A stretch of 26,942 nt of DNA from Pseudomonadota bacterium (GCA_023386865.1 JAEWIV010000297.1:1-26942), one strand, 5' to 3'; counted from the stretch's first letter, positions 5,796 through 14,466 are shown. Notes: a model not told the origin generated them from the letters alone. Made by a program: numbers and translations.

Positions 5796-6997
5796 CGATG
5801 CGGCGGGCAGCGCTGCTGGCGGCAACGATTGCCGTGGGCGGCGCTGCGCTCGCCCAACAAGACGCCGCCGACGTGGCGCCGCCTCTGCGCGCCGCCGTCT
5901 CCGCCTACCGCGCCGGCGATCTCGCTGTGGCGGAGGCCAATTTCCGATCGATGGCGGCGAGCGACGCCGATGCCGAAGCCTGGCTCGGCGCCGTGCTGCT
6001 CGATCGCGGCCTGGCGCGCGAGGGCCTTCGCCACATCCAGCGCGCCGCCGATGCAGGCTCGGCCGAGGGCGCCCATCGCCTGGCGCTCGTGTACGCACAA
6101 GGCCTCGGCGGCACGCCCCCCAACGAAGCGCGCGCTCTCGAACTGTTCGCGAGGGCGGCGGCGGCGGGTCATACGAGGGCGCAAATCAACCTCGGCATCC
6201 TCTACATGCGAGGCCTCGGCGTTGCACGCGATCTCGTGAATGCCCGGGCGTGGCTCGAGAAGGCGGCCGCCACAGGTGATCCGCAGGCGCTTTACACGCT
6301 CGGCCGCGCCATGGACGAAAGCTCCGAGCAGATAGCGCCCGACCCGGTGCGCGCGGCCGATCTCTATCGGCGCGCCGCCGAGAAAGGCCACGTGCTGGCC
6401 GGCCTGCGCTATGGGCTGGCGCTGAGCGAAGGCATCGGCATCAAGCGCGACATCGCCGCGGCGCAGAAATGGCTGGTACAGGCGCGCGACAACGGCGTGC
6501 CCGAAGCCGCCTTGGCGCTGGGCGACATGGCGGCGCGAACGCCGGCATCGCGCGACAAGGCGGCCAACGAGCGGACGGTGCAATCGGCGGTTAGCTGGTA
6601 CGAGGTCGCCGCCCACGGCGGCGTACCGTCCGCCCAGTTCAAGCTCGCCAACGCCTACTTCTCGGGGGTCGGCGTGGCGCGCGATCCCCTGCAGGCGCAG
6701 CTGTGGTACGGCCGCGCCGCTCAGCAGGGGCTGCCGCAGGCACAGCATGCGCTGGGCATCATGCTGCTGGGTGGGGTGACCGGCGCGCCAGATCAGGTCG
6801 AGGGCTACAAGTGGCTGCTGCTGGCCGAGAAGGCCGGCAACCCCGATTCGCGCTCGGTTCGGGAAAAGTCAGCAGCCCAGCTCTCCGACAAGGATCGCCG
6901 ACAAGCCGAGGGGCTGGCGCAGCGCTTCGCGCCGACGCTCGAACGGCCGATCGACGATGCGTCGCGCACCGGAGCCAAGCCCGCCGTCGGCCGCTAG
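5792..6997 (+). CDS. Secreted protein with multiple Sel1/TPR repeats
   Basis: The 401-residue protein begins MTMRRAALLAATIAVGGAAL, a signal peptide probably cleaved after ALA near residue 22. At least six Sel1-type repeats follow, seen as recurring A..LG..Y..G.GV..D...A..W..KAA patterns (for example NLGILYMRGLGVARD and KLANAYFSGVGVARD). The ATG at 5792 overlaps the stop of the preceding Sel1 gene; a second ATG two codons later is an alternative. Sel1 proteins are adaptor-like scaffolds in envelope signalling or stress. This pair probably works in one complex but no client is encoded nearby. A perfect inverted repeat (CGCACGCG/CGCGTGCG, 7011-7042) follows the gene without a T-run. Confidence 0.82.
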   Translation: MTMRRAALLAATIAVGGAALAQQDAADVAPPLRAAVSAYRAGDLAVAEANFRSMAASDADAEAWLGAVLLDRGLAREGLRHIQRAADAGSAEGAHRLALVYAQGLGGTPPNEARALELFARAAAAGHTRAQINLGILYMRGLGVARDLVNARAWLEKAAATGDPQALYTLGRAMDESSEQIAPDPVRAADLYRRAAEKGHVLAGLRYGLALSEGIGIKRDIAAAQKWLVQARDNGVPEAALALGDMAARTPASRDKAANERTVQSAVSWYEVAAHGGVPSAQFKLANAYFSGVGVARDPLQAQLWYGRAAQQGLPQAQHALGIMLLGGVTGAPDQVEGYKWLLLAEKAGNPDSRSVREKSAAQLSDKDRRQAEGLAQRFAPTLERPIDDASRTGAKPAVGR

Positions 6998-7078
6998 CTA
7001 GGTCTGGATGCGCACGCGAACGCGGGCGGGGAAGCGCGTGCGGTTCCACCTGATCGCATTCCACTTTAGACTTTCATC

Positions 7079-7543
7079 ATGAGCATGCTGTCCGTGACGC
7101 GACAAGCGCGGCCGGAGATCACGCTGGCGGTCTGCCGCGGCGCCTGCCGCCTGATGCGCCAGGCCGGCCACTCGGTGCTGCTGGAGGTGCCGCTGCCCGA
7201 CGGCCGCCGCGCCGACATCTTCGCCGTCGGCCGCTCGGGCGATGTCACCATCGTCGAGGTCAAGTCGTCGATCGAGGACTGGAGGGTCGACGAGAAGTGG
7301 CCCGACTACCTCGGCTGGTGCGACCAACTCTATTTTGCGGTGCCCGTCGACTTCCCGCAGTCGCTGATCCCCGAAGACATCGGGCTGATCGTCGCCGATG
7401 CCTATGGCGGCGAGCTGCTGCGCCCTCCACCGCGCCGGCCGATGGCGGCGGCGCGGCGCAAATCGCTGCTGATCGATTGCGCCAGGCTGGCGTCAGATCG
7501 CCTGGCCCGGCTCGAGGATCCCGACTTCATCGAGCTCCTCTAG
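7079..7543 (+). CDS. mmcB: MmcB-family DNA repair protein
   Basis: The 154-residue protein is of the MmcB (formerly DUF1052) family. It has a PD-(D/E)xK-like nuclease core: GRRADIFAVG and VTIVEVKSSIEDWRVDEKWPDYL supply the Asp, Glu and Lys of the fold (about residues 42-80). In Caulobacter, MmcB is a damage-inducible protein linked to translesion synthesis and mitomycin C resistance. I see no clear LexA box in the short upstream region. The ATG at 7079 was chosen from the conserved RPEITLAVCRGACRLM start; the ribosome binding site is weak. It converges with the ABC transporter gene, the two stops overlapping by four bases. Confidence 0.85.
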   Translation: MSMLSVTRQARPEITLAVCRGACRLMRQAGHSVLLEVPLPDGRRADIFAVGRSGDVTIVEVKSSIEDWRVDEKWPDYLGWCDQLYFAVPVDFPQSLIPEDIGLIVADAYGGELLRPPPRRPMAAARRKSLLIDCARLASDRLARLEDPDFIELL

Positions 7544-9738
7544 GCCAGCATCGCCACGGTGTGTGCCGCCGCCGCACCGGCGGTGGCTTGGCCGCGGGTC
7601 GCTTCGGCCATGCGGATGCGGGCGTAGGCCATCACCTCGGTCGGCGAACCGATGCGCTCGATGCGGCCGTCCATGAGAAGCGCCACGCGATCGGCGATCG
7701 CCAGCGGCGCCAGGCGATGGGTGATCATGATCACGGTGCGGCCGCGCGCATTGGCCTTGAGCTGGCGCAGGAGCTGTTCCTCGGTCGCCGGATCGAGCGC
7801 ACTGGTCGCCTCGTCGAGCACCAGGATCCGTGGATTGCGGATCAGCGCACGGGCGATGCAGAGCAGCTGGCGCTGGCCGCTCGAAAGGCCCTGTCCGCGC
7901 TCACCCAGCACCGTGTTGAAGCCCTGCGGCAGGCGCTGGATGAAGTCATGGGCGCCGACGAACTTGGCGACGGCAACGACACGGCCGGGATCCTTGTCGA
8001 CCACGCCCATCGCGATGTTCTCGCGCACCGACCCGGTGAAGAGCTGCACGTCCTGGGGCACGGCGCCGATCTGGGCGCGCAGCTGGGCCGGCGAGATGTG
8101 GGCGATATCCATGCCGTCGATCAGCACGCGGCCGCCGGTCGGCTTGAACAGGCCCTGCACGAGGTTGGCGATCGTGGTCTTGCCCGATCCCGAGGGGCCG
8201 ACGATGCCCAGTATCTCGCCGGCGATGACCTGGAAGTCGGCGTCCTGCAGGATCTTCGGCGCGTCGGCATCGGCTCGATAGGTGACGCGATCGAACACGA
8301 TCTCGCCGGCGAGCGCCGGCATGGGCGCGAGCTCGCCCGGCGGGCTCTCGGTCGTCTCGCTCATCAGCTCGTCGATGCGCTTGAAGGCGGCGCTCGTCGC
8401 CTGGAGCTGATGCCACGCCGCCACGAGCTGACGCATCGGCTGCAGCGCGCGCACCGCGAGCATGTTGGCGGCGACCAGCGCGCCGATCGTCATGTGATGA
8501 TCGACCACCTGGTGAACGCCGATGACGACGATCACCAGGGAGGCGAGGAGCAGCAGGCTGCCCGAGGCGCTGGCGGCGATGTTGCCGAGGTTGTTGGAGC
8601 GGAAGGATGTCCAGGCCGACTGCTCGACTCGGGCCTGCCAGCGCTTCTCCACCTCGGCTTCGAGCCCCAGCGTCTTGATGGTGGCGGCGTTGGCCACCGT
8701 TTCCGCGAGCATCGAGCCCTTGGCGGCGAGCGCCTGGAAATTCTCGTCGGCCAGCCGGCGTTGGGCGCGGTGGGTGGCCAGCGACACGGCGATCAGGACG
8801 GGGATCGCCACGGTGGCCACGGCGCCCAGCAGCGGGCTGATGAAGTAGGTGGCGGCGAGGAACAGCACCACGAAGACGATGTCGATCGCCAGGACCGGCA
8901 TCTGGCCGGTGAGGAAATTACGCAGCACGTCGAGTTGACGCAGACGCTCGGCGATGACGCCCGAGGGTGTGCGCTCGAAGTGCCGATAGGGAAGCTGCAT
9001 CAGGTGATGCAACGCCTCGCCGCTCATCAGCGCATCGAGCCCCGCACCGGTGCGCGCCGACAGCCAGCCGCGCGCGAGACGCAAGGCGAAATCGATGCCG
9101 TAGACGACGAGCAGGCCGGCGCCAAGCAGCAGAACGAGCGAGGCTGCGTTGGCCACGGGCGCGTGGCCCACCACCGCGTTCAGCACCAGCATCATGAAGA
9201 GCGGGGTGGCGAGGCCGAGCAGATTTATGACGAACGACGCCGCCGCGAGCTTCAGGATGACCGGCCGGATTCTCGTCCACAGCGGTGCATACCAGCGCGC
9301 GCCTTTGGCATCGGGCAGCTTCTCGCGCATCACCAGTGCGCGCCTGCCCAGCGCCATGACCTCATCGGCCGTCAAGTGCCAGACCTGCCCATCGACGACG
9401 TCGAGCACCATCCACCGCCCTGCCCGACCGGCGACGACGACATGAGCCGGCTGCCCGACGGCCAGCAGGACGAACGGCAGCGGCAGCAATTCGAGGAGAT
9501 CGGGCGCGACATCGACGGCCTGGGTCTCGAGGCCGAGCCGCTCGCCCGCCGTGAGAAAGGCCGCCTCGTCGAGCCCCGCCGCAGGAACAGCGGCCAGGCG
9601 GCGCACATCGGCCTCGCTCAGCGGCCGCCCGACCTGCTGGGCGACGTAGAGAAGCGCCCGCATGAGCGAGTCGATGGGCCGGCTTCTATCGCCGGTCCAC
9701 GCCGATGGCTGAAACCCGCCATTCTCCAGAGGGGCCAT
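7540..9738 (-). CDS. Type I secretion system permease/ATPase with C39-like domain
   Basis: The 732-residue fused ABC half-transporter is of the HlyB/LapB type. Residues about 20-145 resemble a peptidase C39 domain, but no Cys stands at the catalytic position (SLMRALLYVAQQVGRPLS). It is therefore a substrate-docking C39-like domain rather than a protease. The membrane domain spans about 165-440. The nucleotide-binding domain (about 485-715) has Walker A GPSGSGKTT, signature LSSGQRQLLC, Walker B ILVLDEATSALDP and H-loop ITHRLA, all intact. Such proteins export RTX adhesins or toxins with an HlyD-type adaptor and TolC. Neither adaptor nor RTX substrate is in the window. ATG 9738 is preceded by a hairpin that contains the likely ribosome binding site; ATG 9663 is a possible later start. 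Confidence 0.88.
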   Translation of the reverse strand: MAPLENGGFQPSAWTGDRSRPIDSLMRALLYVAQQVGRPLSEADVRRLAAVPAAGLDEAAFLTAGERLGLETQAVDVAPDLLELLPLPFVLLAVGQPAHVVVAGRAGRWMVLDVVDGQVWHLTADEVMALGRRALVMREKLPDAKGARWYAPLWTRIRPVILKLAAASFVINLLGLATPLFMMLVLNAVVGHAPVANAASLVLLLGAGLLVVYGIDFALRLARGWLSARTGAGLDALMSGEALHHLMQLPYRHFERTPSGVIAERLRQLDVLRNFLTGQMPVLAIDIVFVVLFLAATYFISPLLGAVATVAIPVLIAVSLATHRAQRRLADENFQALAAKGSMLAETVANAATIKTLGLEAEVEKRWQARVEQSAWTSFRSNNLGNIAASASGSLLLLASLVIVVIGVHQVVDHHMTIGALVAANMLAVRALQPMRQLVAAWHQLQATSAAFKRIDELMSETTESPPGELAPMPALAGEIVFDRVTYRADADAPKILQDADFQVIAGEILGIVGPSGSGKTTIANLVQGLFKPTGGRVLIDGMDIAHISPAQLRAQIGAVPQDVQLFTGSVRENIAMGVVDKDPGRVVAVAKFVGAHDFIQRLPQGFNTVLGERGQGLSSGQRQLLCIARALIRNPRILVLDEATSALDPATEEQLLRQLKANARGRTVIMITHRLAPLAIADRVALLMDGRIERIGSPTEVMAYARIRMAEATRGQATAGAAAAHTVAMLA

Positions 9739-9744
9739 TTTGTC

Positions 9745-9760
9745 GTCTGCTCCAGCAGAC
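9745..9760 (-). promoter_or_regulatory. Hairpin covering the transporter's ribosome binding region
   Basis: GTCTGCT-GG-AGCAGAC on the minus strand is a 7-bp perfect inverted repeat. Its centre and 3' arm contain GGAG, the only Shine-Dalgarno-like sequence before the ATG at 9738. It could limit translation initiation. Confidence 0.35.
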
Positions 9761-9789
9761 TTGTTACCGCCCCTCCGACATTATCAAAT

Positions 9790-9802
9790 ATTCTCGGAGA
9801 AT
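9790..9802. promoter_or_regulatory. 13-bp palindrome upstream of the type I secretion ABC gene
   Basis: ATTCTC-G-GAGAAT is a perfect palindrome in an AT-rich 84-bp gap between metK and the ABC gene. On the minus strand TTGATT overlaps it and a TAATGT hexamer follows 16 bases later, a plausible promoter. It may be an operator, or a weak metK terminator. Confidence 0.35.
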
Positions 9803-9822
9803 CAATTGTTTACGATAGTTTC

Positions 9823-11109
9823 TTAACGCGCCCCGAACGCCCTCTTCAATTCCGGCACGAGGTCGGTGCGCTCCCACGAGAAGCCGCCATCCTTCTCCGG
9901 CTTGCGGCCGAAGTGACCGTAAGCTGCGGTACGCTTGTAGATCGGCTTGTTGAGCTGCAGCGAGCGACGGATGTTGGTCGGCCGCAGCGGAAAGATGTCG
10001 GACAGAACCTTCTCGAGCTTGCGCTCGTCGACTTTGCCGGTGCCCTGGGTGTCGACATAGAGCGACATCGGGTCGGCCACGCCGATCGCGTAGGCAACCT
10101 GGATCAGGCAGCGATCGGCCAGGCCGGCAGCCACCACGTTCTTGGCGAGGTAGCGCGCGGCGTAGGCGGCCGAGCGGTCGACCTTGGTCGGGTCCTTGCC
10201 GGAGAAGGCACCGCCGCCGTGAGGGGCGAAGCCGCCGTAGGTGTCGACGATGATCTTGCGGCCGGTGAGGCCGCAGTCGCCATCGGGACCGCCGACCACG
10301 AAGTTGCCGGTCGGGTTGACGAAGAAGTCGGACGCCTTCTTGGGCATCCAGCCCTTGGGCAGCGACTTCGCCACGTGGCCGGCGATCATCTCCTTGATCA
10401 TGCCGGAGTTGTATTTCTTGCCCTTCGACGTGGCTTCGCGATGCTGCGTCGAGACGACGACCTTGGTGGCGCCGACGGCCTTGCCGTTGACGTAGCGCAC
10501 GGTGACTTGGCTCTTGGCGTCGGGCTGCAGGTCGGGTAGCTCGCCCGAGCGGCGGGCCTTGCTCAGGACCTCGAGGATCTTGTGCGAGAAGTAGATTGGG
10601 GCCGGCATGAACGAGCCCTTCTCGTATTCCTCGCTGTCGCGGCAGGCGAAACCGAACATCAGGCCCTGGTCGCCCGCGCCTTCCTGCTCGCCCAGGTTGC
10701 CACCCTTCTTCTTGGCGTCGACGCCCATGGCGATGTCGGGCGACTGGCCGTGCAGCAGCACCTCGACATCGGCGCCGTGGAAGCTGAAGCCGTCCTGGAC
10801 GTAGCCGATGTCGCGCACGACCTCGCGGGCGATCTCGGTGATGGCCTCGCGGTTGACGATGGTGTGCTTGCCGTACTTCTTCATGAACGGCGCGGAGGCG
10901 CGGCCTTCGCCGGCGACGACGATCTTGTTGGTGGTGGCGAGCGTCTCGCAGCCCAGCCGGGTGTTGGCGTGGCTGTCGTCGGCGATGCCGAGCTTGACGT
11001 CGTTGGTGATGAAGGCGTCGAGAACGGCGTCCGAGATCTGGTCGCAGACCTTGTCCGGATGGCCTTCGGAAACCGATTCGCTGGTGAAGAGATAGTCCTT
11101 GATGGCCAA
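9823..11109 (-). CDS. metK: S-adenosylmethionine synthetase
   Basis: This enzyme makes S-adenosylmethionine from methionine and ATP. The 428-residue product has all hallmark motifs: GHPDKVCDQISDAVLD at the N-terminus, GEGRASAPF, and GGGAFSGKDPTKVDRSAAY with the phosphate-binding loop. It is longer than the E. coli enzyme, as alphaproteobacterial forms often are. I chose TTG at 11109 because it gives the standard start MAIKDYLFTSESVSEGHPDK and GGGAGGG lies about six bases upstream. A GTG at 11130 would put that ribosome binding site inside the coding sequence. The leader contains a SAM-II-like element, suggesting feedback control by the product. It is downstream of the xre gene. Confidence 0.95.
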   Translation of the reverse strand: MAIKDYLFTSESVSEGHPDKVCDQISDAVLDAFITNDVKLGIADDSHANTRLGCETLATTNKIVVAGEGRASAPFMKKYGKHTIVNREAITEIAREVVRDIGYVQDGFSFHGADVEVLLHGQSPDIAMGVDAKKKGGNLGEQEGAGDQGLMFGFACRDSEEYEKGSFMPAPIYFSHKILEVLSKARRSGELPDLQPDAKSQVTVRYVNGKAVGATKVVVSTQHREATSKGKKYNSGMIKEMIAGHVAKSLPKGWMPKKASDFFVNPTGNFVVGGPDGDCGLTGRKIIVDTYGGFAPHGGGAFSGKDPTKVDRSAAYAARYLAKNVVAAGLADRCLIQVAYAIGVADPMSLYVDTQGTGKVDERKLEKVLSDIFPLRPTNIRRSLQLNKPIYKRTAAYGHFGRKPEKDGGFSWERTDLVPELKRAFGAR

Positions 11110-11157
11110 AACAGCCCTCCCACAGGTCACTGGACTCCGGGCAGGGCGGGAGAGCCG

Positions 11158-11216
11158 CCAACGTCCGGCTTAGCCTTTATTGTCGCGGTGGCAAGTCGTC
11201 CAAATCCGTCCGCGGC
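11158..11216 (-). promoter_or_regulatory. Candidate SAM-II-like riboswitch in the metK leader
   Basis: On the minus strand, P1 is CGCGG (11214-11210) / CCGCG (11188-11184) around a loop with GGATTTGG and CTTGCCACC. ACAATAAAGGCTAAGCCGGA (11183-11164) follows. These echo the conserved SAM-II features: a UUUGG...CUUGC loop and a UAAA...GCUAA tail forming a pseudoknot. UUUGG in the loop can pair with CCGGA in the tail. The spacing between UAAA and GCUAA is shorter than in examples I recall, so the assignment is provisional. A GGCGG/CCGCC hairpin lies between this element and the TTG start. Confidence 0.45.
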
Positions 11217-11332
11217 GGCGCCGCCCATCGGAGCCGCGCCGGCTAAAAACTCCAGATACAAACGGAAATCAAGGGGCCTTGGCAGTTTGCCTCAGGCTTC
11301 CCCCCGCCCTTTGGATTTTCGGCGTTGGCGGC

Positions 11333-11788
11333 CTATCCGCGCTTGCGGCCGCCCAGCACCTCGGCATGGCTCGCCGCACCCACGGCCTTGACCATCTCGA
11401 AGATGCGCTTGCGAACCCGGCCTTCGCGAATCTTGTAATAGGCGCGCACCAGCTCGAGCGTCTCGCGCTTGATCAGCGGATCCTTCTCCTGCTCGAACGG
11501 CGTGCCGGCCTCGCCGAAGCCCTTGCGGCCGCGGCCCGACATCGGCCGGCCGGACAGCGCGTTGGACGGCATTTCGTCGAAGAAGTACGACACCGGCACG
11601 TCGAGCACCTTGGCGAACTCGTAGAGCCGGCTTGAGCCGATGCGGTTGGACCCGCGCTCGTACTTCTGGATCTGCTGGAAGGTGAGCCCGACTGCCGTGC
11701 CGAGCTTCTCCTGGCTCATTCCCAGAAGCGTGCGGCGCTGGCGCATGCGCGCACCGACATGGACATCTACCGGATGTGATCTTGCCAT
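11333..11788 (-). CDS. XRE-family regulator (PraR/PhrR-like)
   Basis: The 151-residue protein has an N-terminal Cro/C1 helix-turn-helix at about residues 13-68 (GARMRQRRTLLGMSQEKLG, FQQIQKYERGSNRI). The conserved C-terminal helix RETLELVRAYYKIREGRVRK follows. The lnt - xre - metK position matches rhizobial PhrR/PraR, regulators of attachment, biofilm or symbiosis genes; the regulon here is unknown. ATG 11788 gives the conserved MARSHPVDVHVG start with AGAGGAA upstream. A TTGACA hexamer (11851-11846) may be a -35, although no good -10 follows. The 17-bp motif at 11891-11907 is about 100 bp upstream and could be an autoregulatory site. Confidence 0.85.
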   Translation of the reverse strand: MARSHPVDVHVGARMRQRRTLLGMSQEKLGTAVGLTFQQIQKYERGSNRIGSSRLYEFAKVLDVPVSYFFDEMPSNALSGRPMSGRGRKGFGEAGTPFEQEKDPLIKRETLELVRAYYKIREGRVRKRIFEMVKAVGAASHAEVLGGRKRG

Positions 11789-11890
11789 GGGTCGTAGTTC
11801 CTCTCGCTCGTCTCTCCAACCTACAACGCGGTTGTGCTGATAAGGTGTCAAACAACTCGTTAAGCGCGGTTTCTCGGCCCAAAGCGCCTG

Positions 11891-11907
11891 TGCAAAAACG
11901 CATATCT
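11891..11907. promoter_or_regulatory. 17-bp conserved motif, copy 3 (upstream of xre)
   Basis: TGCAAAAACGCATATCT differs from copy 1 (4369-4385) at one position and keeps its orientation relative to minus-strand transcription. A further TGCATAT is at 11919-11925. It lies in the 199-bp gap between lnt and xre, which otherwise shows no gene. Confidence 0.5.
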
Positions 11908-11987
11908 ACACGTCAGGGCTGCATATGACATTACCCGCTCTCCGAGATAATGCAAGCTGATCGTTGGAATTCCCAAAGCTGAATGAT

Positions 11988-13499
11988 TCATTGAGGTTGT
12001 CGTCTCTTCCACGATCGCGCTCCGATCAGCGTCGCAACGAGAAATACAACCATAGCCAGCAGAGTCCAATCGCCCCAACGGGCATATAGTGTCGCCACAC
12101 GTGCTGCAGGTAGCCGGTGGTCGATGATGCCCTCCTGTTGCATGTCGAGTGACGCCAAGACACGGCCATAGGCGTCGATCACCGCCGACACGCCGGTGTT
12201 GGCGGCGCGCATCATGGGCAGTCCTTCCTCGATGGTGCGCAATCGCGCGCTGGTCAAGTGCTGGTACGGTCCGCTCGACACGCCGAACCACGCATCATTC
12301 GTGATGTTGAGCAGCCACTGCGGACGCTCGCCGGGTCCGGTGACGGCAGATGGAAAGATCACCTCATAGCAGATGATCGGCGAGAACGACGGCAGCCCGT
12401 TCGACGGCACCAACGTCACCCTTCCCTCGCCGACCTCGAACGAGCCACGGCCGATCAGGCCCGAGATCGGTGCCAGTTGCTTGTGGAAGGGAATGTACTC
12501 GCCGAGCGGCACGAGGTGGACCTTGTCGTAGTGCGCGGCAATGGTGCCCATCCCGTCGATCGCCAGCAGGGAGTTCCACACGCCGTCATCGGGCCGCAGG
12601 GTGCCGCGCGCCGCGCCGGTCAACAGCAGGCCACCCGGCGGCACTGCCTGGGCCATGATCGCGAGCGCGGCCGAGCCGGGCTCGATGATCTGCGGTAGCG
12701 CCGTCTCCGGCCAGACCACGGCCGCCAGGCGCTCGAAGCCTGGCTGGCGGCTCATCTCGACCAGCTTGGCGATCTGACGGTCACGGGTTTCCTGGCGCCA
12801 TTTCTGCGACTGCGGCACGTTGGGCTGGACGATGCGGATCCACGGCCCGGTGCCGTTTTCGACGGCCGCCATCGCCGACTGGCCGGCCCAGCCGGCGAAG
12901 CCGACAGCCAGCAGAGCGGCGATCGATGCCCGCCAGCCTGCCGTCGGCGCGGCGAGCAGGAGGAAGCTCAGCATGCCAAGGCCATAGGCGCCGAACAGGG
13001 CGGCACCCTGTAGCAAAGGCGTGGCAAAGCCCCAGACATGTCCCAGCGGATTCCAGGGATAGCCGGTGAAGACGTGTCCGCGCAGCCACTCCGCCGCCGT
13101 CCAGGCGATCGCCAGCACAACCAGACGACTGTAGCGGCCGCCCAGATCAGGCCAGCGATCGATGACATGACGCGAGACCCATGCGGCAATGCCGGGAAAG
13201 AAGCCGAGCACGATCGCGAGTCCCGCGACGATCGGCGGGCCGAGCAGCGCAAAATCAGCCGGCGGCACGTAGAAGGCTTCGAGAATCCAATAGGAGCCGA
13301 CGGCGAAATGGCCGGTGCCCCACGCGAGGCCCCGCCAGAAGGCGCTTCTCGGCGTCGGCGCCGCCTGCCAGAGCCAGACATAGGCCACGATGCCCACGAT
13401 GGCGAGCGGCAGCCAGTAGAGTGGCGGCATGGCGAGAGCCGCCAACGCTCCCGCCACCAAGGCCGCGCCAAGGGCGCGCCACCCTCGAAGCTTGCTCAC
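11988..13499 (-). CDS. lnt: Apolipoprotein N-acyltransferase
   Basis: This inner-membrane enzyme transfers the third acyl chain from phospholipid to the N-terminal cysteine of diacylated lipoproteins. The 503-residue protein has six or so N-terminal membrane segments (about 10-215), a periplasmic nitrilase-like domain and a final membrane helix (LLAMVVFLVATLIGA). The catalytic triad is visible: Glu in VVWPETALP, Lys in YDKVHLVPLGEYIP and Cys in IICYEVIFP. Length and motifs are normal. It follows corC by 13 bp on the same strand, as in most alphaproteobacteria, so the two are probably co-transcribed. Confidence 0.95.
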   Translation of the reverse strand: MSKLRGWRALGAALVAGALAALAMPPLYWLPLAIVGIVAYVWLWQAAPTPRSAFWRGLAWGTGHFAVGSYWILEAFYVPPADFALLGPPIVAGLAIVLGFFPGIAAWVSRHVIDRWPDLGGRYSRLVVLAIAWTAAEWLRGHVFTGYPWNPLGHVWGFATPLLQGAALFGAYGLGMLSFLLLAAPTAGWRASIAALLAVGFAGWAGQSAMAAVENGTGPWIRIVQPNVPQSQKWRQETRDRQIAKLVEMSRQPGFERLAAVVWPETALPQIIEPGSAALAIMAQAVPPGGLLLTGAARGTLRPDDGVWNSLLAIDGMGTIAAHYDKVHLVPLGEYIPFHKQLAPISGLIGRGSFEVGEGRVTLVPSNGLPSFSPIICYEVIFPSAVTGPGERPQWLLNITNDAWFGVSSGPYQHLTSARLRTIEEGLPMMRAANTGVSAVIDAYGRVLASLDMQQEGIIDHRLPAARVATLYARWGDWTLLAMVVFLVATLIGARSWKRRQPQ

Positions 13500-13512
13500 G
13501 ATGATGCGGCGG

Positions 13513-14466
13513 TCAGGCGGCCGTCGCCGACGTCGTCGGCGGCCGCACGCGCAGGCGCCGGATGCGCCTCGGGTCGACGTCGAGCACTTCGAACTCGACG
13601 CCCGACGGATGGCGCACGACCTCGCCGCGCTCGGGTATGCGGCCGAGCAGCGAGAAGATCAGGCCGCCTACCGTGTCGATCTCGCGCCGCTCGTCCTCCG
13701 ACAGCACGTTGCCGATCTCCTGCTCGAGCAGCTCGACCGGGGTGCGGCCGTTGACGTCGATCGTCCCGTCGACGCGGCGCGCGACGGTCGGGGTCTCGGC
13801 GCCGTCGTGCTCGTCCTCGATCTCGCCCACGATCTCCTCGACCAGGTCCTCGATGGTGAGAAGGCCGTCGGTGCCGCCGAACTCGTCGACGACCAGCGCC
13901 ATGTGCGTACGCGAGCGGCGCATGTCGAGCAGCATGTCGAGCACCGGCAGGGTCGGCGCCACGAACACGACGCGGCGCAATATGTCGCGCAGGTTGAACT
14001 TCTTGGCGGTGCCCCAGTAGGCCAGCACGTCCTTGATGTGGATCATGCCGATCACGTCGTCGAGCGATTCGCGGTAGATCGGGTAGCGCGAATGCGCCTC
14101 CGCCTGGATCAGGCGCACGACCTCGTCGAGCGGCATATCGGCGGCGATGCCGACGATGTCGACGCGCGGCACCATGACGTCGGCCACCGTCTTGTCGCGA
14201 AGCTTGAGGATGTTGGCGAGCAGGACGCGCTGGTCCTCGCTGATCGGCGTGTCGCTCTCCGGCGTCTCCTCGATCAGCTCCTCGATCGCCTCGCGCACCG
14301 CCTCGTTCTTCTCGCGGCGGCGCAGCCGTCGCAGGATGGCGCGCAACAAGCCCCCGCTAGAAGGCACCTCGGGACCGATCGCGGCTATCGGCGTCGGCGC
14401 TGGAGGCTCACTCGTCGAAGCCGGGCTGTTGCCCGGCCGCGTACTGTGCGCTGTGGAGTCAGGCAT
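13513..14466 (-). CDS. CorC/HlyC-family CBS-domain protein
   Basis: The 317-residue cytosolic protein has a proline-rich N-terminus and two CBS domains (about 90-215), including VADVMVPRVDIVGIAADMPLDEVV and a VVDEFGGTDGLLTIEDLVEEIVGEIEDE segment. A C-terminal CorC_HlyC domain follows. Relatives affect magnesium/cobalt efflux or phospholipid and membrane homeostasis; the older haemolysin name is misleading. It sits directly upstream of lnt. No ribosome binding site precedes the ATG at 14466. A promoter-like TTGCAA-N16-TATCTT ends seven bases before it, so the mRNA may be leaderless. Normally ybeY precedes corC, but here two metabolic genes are inserted between them. Confidence 0.88.
   Translation of the reverse strand: MPDSTAHSTRPGNSPASTSEPPAPTPIAAIGPEVPSSGGLLRAILRRLRRREKNEAVREAIEELIEETPESDTPISEDQRVLLANILKLRDKTVADVMVPRVDIVGIAADMPLDEVVRLIQAEAHSRYPIYRESLDDVIGMIHIKDVLAYWGTAKKFNLRDILRRVVFVAPTLPVLDMLLDMRRSRTHMALVVDEFGGTDGLLTIEDLVEEIVGEIEDEHDGAETPTVARRVDGTIDVNGRTPVELLEQEIGNVLSEDERREIDTVGGLIFSLLGRIPERGEVVRHPSGVEFEVLDVDPRRIRRLRVRPPTTSATAA

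Noticed and set aside
7011..7042. Intrinsic terminator after the Sel1 gene
   Set aside because: The stem is perfect, but no T-run follows on either strand, so it is only noted as an inverted repeat.
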